From NCBI RefSeq assembly GCF_002873455.1, contig NZ_MCUN01000009.1, positions 62,001 through 126,000 on the forward strand: a stretch of 64,000 nt of DNA, in the 5' to 3' direction. Under the pieces are notes generated by a model. That model ran no database searches. It saw only the letters and a program-made list of their open reading frames with translations, and had not been told where the DNA came from. Positions 8,840-17,339 of the stretch are shown piece after piece (the first letter of the stretch is position 1; each line of letters begins with the position of its first letter). The translations under genes were made by a program, and so were the position numbers. This stretch comes from Vibrio splendidus. GTDB lineage: Bacteria > Pseudomonadota > Gammaproteobacteria > Enterobacterales > Vibrionaceae.

Positions 8840-10582
8840 TTACTCATCAGATTTACTGGGTCTGCTATACAGGTAACCTTGATGCAAGTTGTAGCCCAAT
8901 TGACACAAGATATATTGTTGTCTGCGCGTCTCGACACCTTCATAGATCATTGTGATATTTGATAAGCGTCCAATCTCTGAGATATTAAGCAATACACCCT
9001 GGTGGTGCTCTCCTGACTCGATATCCTTAACAAAGCAGCGATCCAGTTTTAGATAGGTAGGAGAGATAACATTGATGATTTCGATGTTGTTATTACCCGT
9101 ACCAAAGTCATCCAATGCAATGGTGATACCAAGCTTTTTGATATCATTAATGTTATCGATAACCTCACATCCATAGCCAATGTTCGAATATTCAGTAATC
9201 TCGACGACAAATTCATTCGCTTCCATTGCCGCTAAATGCTCTCTGAGTCTTGCGAAGTTAGATCCCACTAACGCACTCGGACACACGTTGACACCATAGA
9301 TCTCATGGCTGTTGTGTAATTTGGCTTTTCTGACCGTCTCGATGAGTAAGATAGTGTGGAAGGTGAGTAAATTGGTTCGTCTCATGGTGTTGATGAAGCT
9401 TAAAACACCGACGTTACGAACTCGAGATAGCAACTCGTAATACAGAACGCTGTTGTCTTCAGTGTTGATTATGGGCTCTTCCTCAAAGGAGATGTGTTTC
9501 CAACGAAATAGGTAGAGCACAAAACCTAGAATATAGGAGCGATAAAGCAGTGTGGCGAGAATCAGAGAAAGCGCGGTCCACAGTGCGATAATATCGTCAC
9601 TGAAGAAGGTGATGGTTGCACCGGTTGGTAGAAGTGTTTGATAGATAGCTTTACTTTCTTCACCAAGGTTTAGAATGTAATAACCATTCTTCTGAATAGA
9701 GACTGAGTCAACTAACAGAGGTAACAATGAGTTATTGTACCTAGCTTCAATAGAGCGTTTAGAAATACGTACAGTAAGGTCAATGTCACGCTTAGTATCG
9801 ACGAAACGTGAATAAGCGAAATCGGCACTATCGTAAAAGTCATCGACGTTATCAAGGTCTACCATTTTCGAGCGTGTTTTGGATATATAGCATGAACCAT
9901 AAGACGTGGTCATGATGACAGAATCAAGGTTGAGAGAGTGCCTTAATGAGTGTACTGCTCCTTGGTTATCGCAACCATAGGTCATGACCTCTTCTGCAAT
10001 ATGTCTGGTGTTTTCGCTGTATTCATCTGCAATCTTCGTCGTATAAAGGATTTGGAAAAAGTAGATAACGAAGAGGAAAAATAAAGAGATGCTGAACACG
10101 GTTATCAGAGCCTTAATCAACTCTCGATGATAAGTGTTGAACATCATCTTCAACATTTCTATCTGACTGGGCTTGAATTGATTGATGTCGTACTTTGGTG
10201 CGACGCAGTTTGTAGAGCTCTTATCGAGATCGATGAAGTAACCCACCTTATAAAGGTTAGAGATAAGTTCGCTATTATTATCTATCTTTGCTTTTTTACA
10301 TAAGTTTCGATACTTCTTTCTTATTGAGGCGATGATGTTTTTTAGTGCATATAAACTAAACTCTTCATCAAAATGTAATTTAAAAGACTCTTCAACATCT
10401 CGTGCAGATTGAGGACTAGATATTGATGAGTGCTCAATAAGGTATTTGAATACAAAACTCTCTTTACTATTAAGACTTTCCTCTGATATCTTATTACTGT
10501 TGTTCTTTATATATATTTTTTCTTCATTGTAGATCAGTTGCAAGCTCTCATTATTGTTGTTTATATTGAAAGAACAGTGCAT
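8840..10582 (-). CDS. Membrane-anchored winged-helix / EAL-domain protein
   Basis: A 580-residue protein with an unusual domain order. Residues about 35-118 look like an OmpR/ToxR-type winged helix: SFVFKYLIEHSS, a recognition-helix-like SLYALKNIIASIRKKY and the closing NLYKVGYFIDL. A membrane helix (about 156-180), a 150-residue periplasmic domain with Cys204 and Cys231, and a second helix (about 332-358) follow. A c-di-GMP phosphodiesterase (EAL) domain fills 375-575. Its catalytic set seems intact: E383 in ELL, N432, E461, D491-D492 in LDDFGTG, K512, E548 and Q568. It may couple a periplasmic (perhaps redox) signal to both DNA binding and c-di-GMP breakdown. That coupling is inference; the EAL call is firm. 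Confidence 0.85.
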   Translation of the reverse strand: MHCSFNINNNNESLQLIYNEEKIYIKNNSNKISEESLNSKESFVFKYLIEHSSISSPQSARDVEESFKLHFDEEFSLYALKNIIASIRKKYRNLCKKAKIDNNSELISNLYKVGYFIDLDKSSTNCVAPKYDINQFKPSQIEMLKMMFNTYHRELIKALITVFSISLFFLFVIYFFQILYTTKIADEYSENTRHIAEEVMTYGCDNQGAVHSLRHSLNLDSVIMTTSYGSCYISKTRSKMVDLDNVDDFYDSADFAYSRFVDTKRDIDLTVRISKRSIEARYNNSLLPLLVDSVSIQKNGYYILNLGEESKAIYQTLLPTGATITFFSDDIIALWTALSLILATLLYRSYILGFVLYLFRWKHISFEEEPIINTEDNSVLYYELLSRVRNVGVLSFINTMRRTNLLTFHTILLIETVRKAKLHNSHEIYGVNVCPSALVGSNFARLREHLAAMEANEFVVEITEYSNIGYGCEVIDNINDIKKLGITIALDDFGTGNNNIEIINVISPTYLKLDRCFVKDIESGEHHQGVLLNISEIGRLSNITMIYEGVETRRQQYILCQLGYNLHQGYLYSRPSKSDE

Positions 10583-11420
10583 GGCTCAACTCCTAAGCGA
10601 CAGTTATTATATTTATGTGATTGATGTGTATTGGCTGGGATTTTCATTCAACCTAAGAGTCCTTTCCAAATAATATAACTAAAATGTCACCATTTTCTCT
10701 TAAGGTGTTGATACTAATCGCAGAATTTGGGTTTGAATGAAAGGTTATGGAGATGTTCACCCAAAAGCTGAATTTATAAATGAAAGCCAATGATTTACAA
10801 GGGATTAAGAGGATTTATCCATTTGTTTTGGTATTTATCCATTTCATAGCTTCTATGCGCAAGGTTTAGCTACTGGGTTTAGAGGTTTCTAATGTAGCTT
10901 TTAATGGTATTCATTCAATTTATTGATGTGTAAGATTTATCAGAATTTTTCAAGATAAAATTAGATTATGCCAATTTATGTGATATTAATATTTATTTAA
11001 TTGAGAGATGATTTTAGCCATTAAATTATATGGCTAGATGATGGAATTGATAATATTGTATTTTGAGTTTACTTTATCTTTATTTTTGCGTGTTGTTAAA
11101 TAATGAAACGTTTAGGTAGGAAGCTTTAAATAGCGCGAGAGTGCTATTTACACCTATCTGTTTATGAAAGGTATTTAATAAAAACACTGTTGATATCTAT
11201 ATCAGACATGCACCTATGTAGATCGTTATAGGCTAATTATATAAAATAAGATATGAATTAATCTAGTGTTATATGGTAAACAGCACTTAAAGATATAAAT
11301 AGCAACAAGTTAGCCCTATTCGTATTGTTTTTGAACAAATGTTATCGTAACTACATGATATTCCAAGATCTGTCTCGATGGCTTAGTACTAACTCCAGAA
11401 TGATTACAATCGTTGAGTAT
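10583..11420. other. AT-rich gap upstream of the winged-helix/EAL gene
   Basis: About 840 bp with no frame I can support on either strand. It is markedly richer in A and T than its neighbours, and presumably holds the promoter of the winged-helix/EAL gene. No clear repeats or strong hairpins stand out. Confidence 0.5.
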
Positions 11421-11597
11421 TTAACATGCGCCATCAAGTACGACGATTTGAGGTTCTTTTTCTGGTTGATAGAGTACCTGACAAAAGTCACCTTCAGGTG
11501 AATAGGTGTAGTTGTCTGCGTCAAAAGAGATAGCAGCTACTCTTTCGGCATTGCTGCCAGAATCTACTTCTTTGTTGATAAATAAATTTTTAAATGT
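11421..11597 (-). pseudogene. 3' remnant of an unidentified gene
   Basis: A 58-codon minus-strand frame with protein-like composition (AERVAAISFDADNYTYSPEG, then VVLDGAC at the end) closes at TAA 11421-11423. It has no ATG or GTG start and is blocked upstream by an in-frame TAA at 11598-11600, so it looks like the C-terminal stub of a gene whose front is gone. Its upstream end overlaps the stop codon of the GGDEF-EAL gene in another frame. I do not recognise the parent family. Confidence 0.4.
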
Positions 11598-13596
11598 TTA
11601 TTAATCGACCCGTTAAAAATTGTCTTTCGACTTCATTTGACGGGATGGGCTTACTAAACAAGAACCCTTGAAGATACTGGTATCCGCAATCGATTAAGAA
11701 CGCTTTTTGCGTTTCGGTTTCGACGCCTTCAGCAACTACTTTTAGCCCCAATTTGTCGCAAATAGCATGGGTGGCTTGGACTATTGCTTTGCTCCCTTTG
11801 TGCGAGCCATGGACAAAACTTTTATCGAGTTTAACGGTGCTAATTGGCAGGTCATGCAACATTGAAAGTGAGGAGTACCCTGTACCGAAGTCGTCAAGGT
11901 GAAGTTCTACGCCCAATTTTGATATATCACTTAAAGCTTGTCTGACTTCACCATGCTTGAAGATCATGGAAGACTCTGTGATTTCAAGGGCAATGCTTTG
12001 TGGTTGGATGTTGTAGAAGTTCAGCATTGCCGATAGCTGTTCGGCAAAGGTAGCGTGCATCTGAATGCTTGAGATATTGATGCTCATCATCAACTCATTA
12101 TTAAACTCTCGTTGCCACATCGATAACTGTTTGAGTGCGGAATTGAGAACCCACTTCCCGAGCGGAACTATTTGCCCACTTTCCTCCGCTAAGGTAATAA
12201 ACTCGTCAGGAGCGATGTTACCTAGTTCTTCGTCCGACCATCGAAGTAAGGCTTCAAATCCTTTCACTTTGTCGCTGTTAATGTTCATTATCGGTTGGTA
12301 ATAAAGGTTGAGGTCGTCGTTCTCTAAGGCATGTGTGAGTCGATGACGGATCTCTACCTTGCGGTGAAGGGTCTGTGCTAAGCAAGGTGTAAAAGTTTGA
12401 AATCGATTTCGTCCATTTGCCTTGGCAATATGCATCGCCATACCCGCTTGCTTGAGAAGTGACTCTTGATCGACGGCACTATCTGGGAAATGAGCGGTAC
12501 CGATGCTGCAACCAACGGATAAAGTGCCAATCCCTCTGATGTGAAAACTCCTGTTCAAGGCATCAATAATACGAGAGCAGAGTAGCGGGATATTATGATT
12601 TCGACAGGTGTGAGCAATAACAATAAATTCGTCTCCACCAAATCGACCGATCATGCACGTTTCGTCGACGAGGTGTTTAAGACGTTCACCCACCTGCTTA
12701 AGTAGTTGGTCACCGACGCTGTGTCCATAAGTATCATTGACCAATTTGAAGCCATCAAGGTCGACAAACATCAACTCAAAGGGCGAGCGATAGGCAATAC
12801 TGGTTTCCAAAAGGTTGGTGATTCCTCGGCGGTTGTAAAGCTCAGTTAAACAGTCGTGCTCGGCGTTGTATCTGGCTTTGATCAACTTTTCTTTTTGTTT
12901 AGTTGTACAGGTGAGGTTTAACAGCAGCTCGCTCTTATCAAATAACCACTTTCCTTGAACGTCAAAGTGATGGGTTTTGCCATCTATTTCGCAGCTGACT
13001 TCTTCTAAAATCTCGCGGCCTTTGCGCGCAGCAAACAACCATTGTGCTGCCGCCTCCTCGCTTGAAACGAAATCGGATAGGGTACTAAACGGTGAGCCAT
13101 AGTTTTGAAAGAATTCGGAGTTAGCACTCACTACGTTTCCTGAGTTACCAAATAGAAGGGATAGATTTGCGCCATCAGAGCAAGCTAGGTCGTGTTTTAG
13201 GCTGCTCTCTTCGGCAATGACTTGTACCAACATCCCAGTTCGACTATCGGGCAATGGGATCCCCGAAAATAGGCATAATGCACGTTTAGAAATGTAGTTT
13301 GGCGTGAAGTTCCACCATGTTTTGATGCTTTCGTTACGTAGAAATTGTCTTTGGTATTCTTCCAGTGTTGCTTCTATCGCTTTTGACATCTCGACACTAA
13401 AGTCACGTGATGTCAGTTCAAACAGAGACTCAGATTCCCAGAGGGGGAGGGCGCTGCTATTTGCCCAAGTTATTCTTTTATTATCAATGTCATATATCCA
13501 AATAGGACACTTGAGATGCTCGAAAGGTTGATAATTGGTCATCATATTGAACTCGGTGAACAGATGTGTTGGTCGGACAGTGCCTACCGAACTCAT
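11590..13596 (-). CDS. PAS-GGDEF-EAL cyclic-di-GMP enzyme
   Basis: A 668-residue cytoplasmic protein. Two PAS-like sensor stretches come first (CPIWIYDIDNKRITWANSSA near 30-50, and a second near 145-230). A diguanylate cyclase domain follows with an intact GGDEF (320-324) but no RxxD inhibitory site in front of it. Then comes an EAL phosphodiesterase domain with EAL at 448-450, SINIS, LEITES, LDDFGTG, KLDKSF and AEGVET. Both active-site motif sets look complete, so the protein could make and break c-di-GMP, the PAS input probably setting the balance. It lies next to the winged-helix/EAL gene, but the 1-kb gap argues against co-transcription. Confidence 0.93.
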   Translation of the reverse strand: MSSVGTVRPTHLFTEFNMMTNYQPFEHLKCPIWIYDIDNKRITWANSSALPLWESESLFELTSRDFSVEMSKAIEATLEEYQRQFLRNESIKTWWNFTPNYISKRALCLFSGIPLPDSRTGMLVQVIAEESSLKHDLACSDGANLSLLFGNSGNVVSANSEFFQNYGSPFSTLSDFVSSEEAAAQWLFAARKGREILEEVSCEIDGKTHHFDVQGKWLFDKSELLLNLTCTTKQKEKLIKARYNAEHDCLTELYNRRGITNLLETSIAYRSPFELMFVDLDGFKLVNDTYGHSVGDQLLKQVGERLKHLVDETCMIGRFGGDEFIVIAHTCRNHNIPLLCSRIIDALNRSFHIRGIGTLSVGCSIGTAHFPDSAVDQESLLKQAGMAMHIAKANGRNRFQTFTPCLAQTLHRKVEIRHRLTHALENDDLNLYYQPIMNINSDKVKGFEALLRWSDEELGNIAPDEFITLAEESGQIVPLGKWVLNSALKQLSMWQREFNNELMMSINISSIQMHATFAEQLSAMLNFYNIQPQSIALEITESSMIFKHGEVRQALSDISKLGVELHLDDFGTGYSSLSMLHDLPISTVKLDKSFVHGSHKGSKAIVQATHAICDKLGLKVVAEGVETETQKAFLIDCGYQYLQGFLFSKPIPSNEVERQFLTGRLINI

Positions 13597-14363
13597 GCGT
13601 TCAGCAGGCGCTTATTAATTTGAATTGAGGTCTTTAACAACTGCTAAGAAGCTGTGTTGAAGAAGAACAAGCGCTATAGAAAGTGCTGCGTTATAGAACT
13701 CACAGTTGAAGACCATCTTTTGAAGAATGTTATTTTTGGTGCGACCTGAATGGTTACCCAAGAATTTGCCTGCGCTTGAATCGGATTCACTATTTGTTGC
13801 TTATTGCTATCAGCTATTAACTGAGTTGAAAATGAAGCGGCGCCAGTCTGTAACAGTGAAAGCGGTTTAATCATCTTAAAGTGGGACCTTTGAGGTAGTG
13901 GTTATTACCAAACTCTGGAGTAAGTTATCAATGTTATGAATATTACTTGAAGAAGTTACTGCTTAATAGCGCCTGCCGCGGTCCTAAAAATGCAAAACAC
14001 TGAGTGGTGGACAAAGTGATCGATTTCCTTCGGCTGTCGAACGCTAGAGTCGGATTTTAAACCTCTAAATATGTCATTTGTCAGTGATATTAACCGCCAA
14101 GTCATTACTATTTGGAGGGTTGATTTGATCGGGTTTTGTAAACGCCTTAAATGTAAGTGCGAGTAAGAAAATAAAGCAAACGTAAGCGTTGTAGAGGCAA
14201 TTGAAACACTACAAATAGCGAATTATTGATGGTTAAGCCTCATAAACCAATGAGCACTGGTGGATGAACACTGCGTTTTGTAAACGTGTATGTACAAAAG
14301 TGATTACAATGTTTTGCGTACGGTAAAAATGAGGCTCGAATCACAACATTGATGATATATGAC
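13597..14363. other. Intergenic region between GGDEF-EAL and the RstA-like gene
   Basis: About 770 bp. A 66-codon minus-strand frame (13674-13874, MIKPLSLLQTGAASFSTQLI) has no convincing ribosome site or domain. I leave it as doubtful. The right part should carry the promoter of the two-component operon. Confidence 0.4.
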
Positions 14364-14377
14364 CAGTATATATACTG
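14364..14377. promoter_or_regulatory. Perfect 14-bp palindrome before the two-component operon
   Basis: CAGTATATATACTG is perfectly symmetrical and sits 31 bp upstream of the response-regulator ATG. This is a natural place for an autoregulatory operator. The same half-sites (CAGTA-N4-TACTG) recur near the sulfatase genes at 46.5 and 48.3 kb, which may be coincidence. Confidence 0.4.
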
Positions 14378-14408
14378 CCCTCGCTTTTAATAAATACTGG
14401 TGATAGGA

Positions 14409-15098
14409 ATGTCGAAAACCAAAGTGCTCATTGTCGAAGATGACCAAGAGATAGCTCGTTTAACTACGCTTTACCTAGAAGCTGAAGGCTACGATGTTAG
14501 CGTTGTGCATGAAGGGAATTTAGCACTTGAAGCAATCCGCAGTATTGAACCTGATTTAGTTCTGCTGGACTTGATGCTTCCAGGCATGAGTGGCGCTCAA
14601 ATTTGCCGTCAGGCTCGTGAGTTTTACAATGGAATAATTTTAGTGTTGACCGCCTCTGCCGATGAAATGAGTGAGGTAAGCTTGTTTAAGTTTGGCGCGG
14701 ATGATTACGTTGCAAAGCCTATTCGGGGCCATGCCTTGTTGGCGCGAATTGAAGCGTTATTACGTCGAGCTGCTCCTATTGCTATCGCGCCAGAAAATAC
14801 GCCTGAAAAGCAATGCGATATTGTGGTCAATAATATCGCTCAAAGTGCCACTTTGTATGGGCAAAATCTTAAGCTTACTTCTGCCGAGTTTGAAATCTTA
14901 AATCTTCTTGTTAATAACATCTGTCAGGTCGTCACTCGAGATCAATGTTGTCAGTTGTTTCGAGGAATTGACTATGCGTTTAATGACCGCTCGATTGATA
15001 TGCGAGTATCTGGTTTACGCCGAAAGCTGCGTATTCACGCAAAAGACAAGCAATTGATCCGCACGGTTCGCAATAAAGGGTACATGCTGGTTGCGTAA
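14409..15098 (+). CDS. RstA-like OmpR-family response regulator
   Basis: About 229 residues. The receiver domain contains VEDD near residue 10, the phospho-acceptor Asp54 in LVLLDLMLPGM and the conserved Lys in DDYVAKP. The OmpR-type winged helix follows with LTSAEFEILNLL and RSIDMRVSGLRRKL, ending in RTVRNKGYMLVA. The phrase FRGIDYAFNDRSIDMRVS resembles E. coli RstA closely. I use the ATG at 14409; a GTG at 14400 would add three residues. The kinase gene overlaps its end by 8 bp. By analogy it may answer cation or envelope conditions, but the regulon is unknown here. Confidence 0.9.
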   Translation: MSKTKVLIVEDDQEIARLTTLYLEAEGYDVSVVHEGNLALEAIRSIEPDLVLLDLMLPGMSGAQICRQAREFYNGIILVLTASADEMSEVSLFKFGADDYVAKPIRGHALLARIEALLRRAAPIAIAPENTPEKQCDIVVNNIAQSATLYGQNLKLTSAEFEILNLLVNNICQVVTRDQCCQLFRGIDYAFNDRSIDMRVSGLRRKLRIHAKDKQLIRTVRNKGYMLVA

Positions 15099-16434
15099 GT
15101 TCATTGCTACGAAACTTCGCTCAGTTTCGATGTTTGCTCGTTTATACCTTGGGATTGTGACTGGGATGTCGGCGACGATATTCTTGTTTTTGAACCTGGG
15201 TGAAGGGCACATGCGACGTGACGAGATTGAAACGTTCCTTAATGATGGCATTTACTTTGCTGAGCAGTATGTTCGTCAACACCATCAGGAAAACTCGCTA
15301 TATAAAGAGCTCGATAGAACAGGCTACCAACAATTTTATATCTTCAATTTACGCCTGTTGAAAAATTGGTCGGGAGAGGCTCCTTGCCAACGATGTAAGT
15401 TATATACGACCTTGAACGGTGTGCCGATCTACCTCAGTGATAACAATCTCTATTCGGCGGTGTTTCAGTTGCCAAATTCAGAATCTAGCTTTGCGTTCAG
15501 TGAGGTAGGGGACTTTTTCTCTCCTGAGATTGAATGGTATGAGGATTCAGAAAGGCACTTTTTATTAGGGCTGTTATTGGCTGTCATTGTGGTGATTGGC
15601 GCAAGTGTTTACTTACCTGTGAGGCGGTTTCAAGAAAGAATAGAGCTATTGGTTGATAAACAGAAGCAGTTTGGTAAGGGAAAGCTCAGTACTCGATCTG
15701 ACTTGGACGATGTCCATCCTGTTTCTGAATTGGCCAGAAGCTTTAATTTCATGGCTGAAGAAATAGAGAGCAAAGTAAAACAAAGTCATATCTTTGCGCA
15801 AGCTATCCCTCATGAGGTACGTACTCCGTTGAGTCGAATTCAACTAGCGACCGATATTTTGAGAAGGGGAGCACCCGAGAATCAGCAGGTTCTTTTCGAT
15901 GATATTGATACCTACATTGAAGATATCAACGAGCTCACTTCAGAAATTATCATGTTGTCGAAATTGAATGTCATGGATAACTCTTTCTTTGAACTGGTAA
16001 AAGTAAGAGCCAACTTATTTGAATATTGTTTAGACCGGATTCGTTACTCCGAACTGGATAACGTGACTTTCGAATCAAATGTAAAGCAAGATTGCTCCAT
16101 TAAATGCGACTGTTCGATGGCGCGTTTGGTGTTTGATAACATTCTTAAGAATGCAGGCAATTACACGCAAGACAAAGTATGGATGACTCTGGATGAGAAC
16201 TCAGAAAATTGGCTAGTTCTCATTGAAGATAACGGTTGTGGAATACCAGAGGATAGGCGTGACGAAGTATTTCTTCCGTTTTCTCGCTTGGATTCTAGCA
16301 GAACGTCAACTACAGGTGGTTTGGGTTTAGGCCTCGCGATTGCGATTTCGGCGGCTAAAAAGCTTTCTTGGGATATCAAAATTGACGACAGCAACCATGG
16401 TGGAGCTAAGCTCAGTATCGTAATTCCAAAGTAG
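15091..16434 (+). CDS. RstB-like sensor histidine kinase
   Basis: A 447-residue inner-membrane kinase with a membrane helix at about 15-36, a 120-residue periplasmic sensor and a second helix at 157-176. These are followed by a HAMP region (VRRFQERIELLV), a dimerisation helix with phospho-accepting His241 in PHEVRTPLSRI, and an ATPase domain with NILKNAGNYT and EDNGCGIPEDRRDEVFLPF. The periplasmic part contains a CxxC pair (PCQRCKLY, C99 and C102). It starts with TTG inside the end of the regulator gene, with an AAAGGG ribosome site; an ATG at codon 14 is the alternative. It is the partner of the preceding RstA-like regulator. Confidence 0.9.
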   Translation: MRKFIATKLRSVSMFARLYLGIVTGMSATIFLFLNLGEGHMRRDEIETFLNDGIYFAEQYVRQHHQENSLYKELDRTGYQQFYIFNLRLLKNWSGEAPCQRCKLYTTLNGVPIYLSDNNLYSAVFQLPNSESSFAFSEVGDFFSPEIEWYEDSERHFLLGLLLAVIVVIGASVYLPVRRFQERIELLVDKQKQFGKGKLSTRSDLDDVHPVSELARSFNFMAEEIESKVKQSHIFAQAIPHEVRTPLSRIQLATDILRRGAPENQQVLFDDIDTYIEDINELTSEIIMLSKLNVMDNSFFELVKVRANLFEYCLDRIRYSELDNVTFESNVKQDCSIKCDCSMARLVFDNILKNAGNYTQDKVWMTLDENSENWLVLIEDNGCGIPEDRRDEVFLPFSRLDSSRTSTTGGLGLGLAIAISAAKKLSWDIKIDDSNHGGAKLSIVIPK

Positions 16435-16483
16435 CGTAAATGACTTCTAGTAAGTAACGGGTCAGTTAGGCTCATAAAAAATG

Positions 16484-16512
16484 AAAGCCACGATTAAATA
16501 TCGTGGCTTTTT
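16484..16512. terminator. Bidirectional rho-independent terminator
   Basis: AAAGCCACGA pairs perfectly with TCGTGGCTTT around a 7-nt loop, with T-runs on both strands. It separates the convergent histidine kinase and acetyltransferase genes. Confidence 0.85.
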
Positions 16513-16567
16513 ACTAATATCAACTTACCAATTTACTACCATTAACTTGTCAAATAACAAATCAGGG

Positions 16568-17113
16568 TTAGGTGTTGTTGGCGTGTGAACGATGCAAGCC
16601 ATAAATCGCGTGGTCAATGATGCGGCCATTCAAGTTCTCATTGCGAGTTATAATACCTTCTAACGTGAAATGTAAGCGCTCACAAACCTTGCGACTGCTT
16701 TGATTGCCAGTTGCTGCTGATATCTCTACTTTTTCCATATCTAACTCATTGAAAGCGATATCAATCAGTTTTTCGACCACACGGGTGACAATCCCTTTAC
16801 CTTGATATGGATTAGACAACCAGTAGCCTATCGTGACTTTTTGCTTGCTATGGTCAATGGTGTTAAAGCTACAGTTACCGACGATACTGTTTTGATACAC
16901 AATCGCACATGTCATGCTTTTGCCTTCAGCGTAATCGTGCAGAGAGCGCTGGATGAAAATCCTAAAGTCTTGCTCGGTTTTACAATGTGGCGGCCAGGCG
17001 AGCCACTGGCTTAGGTACTCATTTTGGTTCTGTGAGATCTCGGCGTAGTGAGTGGCGAAACTCTCTTCAACCAATGCGATGGATAGTTCGTTATCGATAA
17101 CCGTTTTAAACAT
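16568..17113 (-). CDS. GNAT-family N-acetyltransferase (RimL-like)
   Basis: A 181-residue acetyltransferase. The acetyl-CoA-binding motif is present as YWLSNPYQGKGIVTRVVEKL (about 97-116), preceded by VGNCSFNTID and followed by VEISAATGNQSSRKVCERLHF. The order matches the RimJ/RimL group, which acetylates protein N-termini or small amines. The start is supported by an AAAGGAAA ribosome site. It is monocistronic. The substrate cannot be predicted. Confidence 0.88.
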   Translation of the reverse strand: MFKTVIDNELSIALVEESFATHYAEISQNQNEYLSQWLAWPPHCKTEQDFRIFIQRSLHDYAEGKSMTCAIVYQNSIVGNCSFNTIDHSKQKVTIGYWLSNPYQGKGIVTRVVEKLIDIAFNELDMEKVEISAATGNQSSRKVCERLHFTLEGIITRNENLNGRIIDHAIYGLHRSHANNT

Positions 17114-17203
17114 GTATTTCCTTTTCTTTTGGCTGATGAATTTAGTGACTTTCGGTCGGCAGGCTATAATGTCGCATGATTTTTAATATGCAACCACTTG
17201 TGG

Positions 17204-17239
17204 CACGAATTTTTCGTGATACGTTAGTTCTATCACGAA
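17204..17239 (+). promoter_or_regulatory. Mutually exclusive hairpins upstream of the HD-GYP gene
   Basis: CACGAA-TTT-TTCGTG (17204-17218) and TTCGTGATA/TATCACGAA (17213-17221 with 17231-17239) share the same central arm, so only one can form. They lie 100-136 bp before the HD-GYP start codon. They could be overlapping operators or a conformational leader; neither is followed by a T-run. Confidence 0.35.
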
Positions 17240-17339
17240 ACTCATTAAACCTTACAATAGTTGTGTATATAATCATTACCTATGCATTAGTATTAGCAAC
17301 CTAAATATATAAAAAATATAAAAATTCTAGGCTTAAATA

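Noticed and set aside
13674..13874. 66-codon minus-strand frame resembling a small exported protein
   Set aside because: The start lacks a ribosome site and the supposed signal region is not convincing; left as doubtful.
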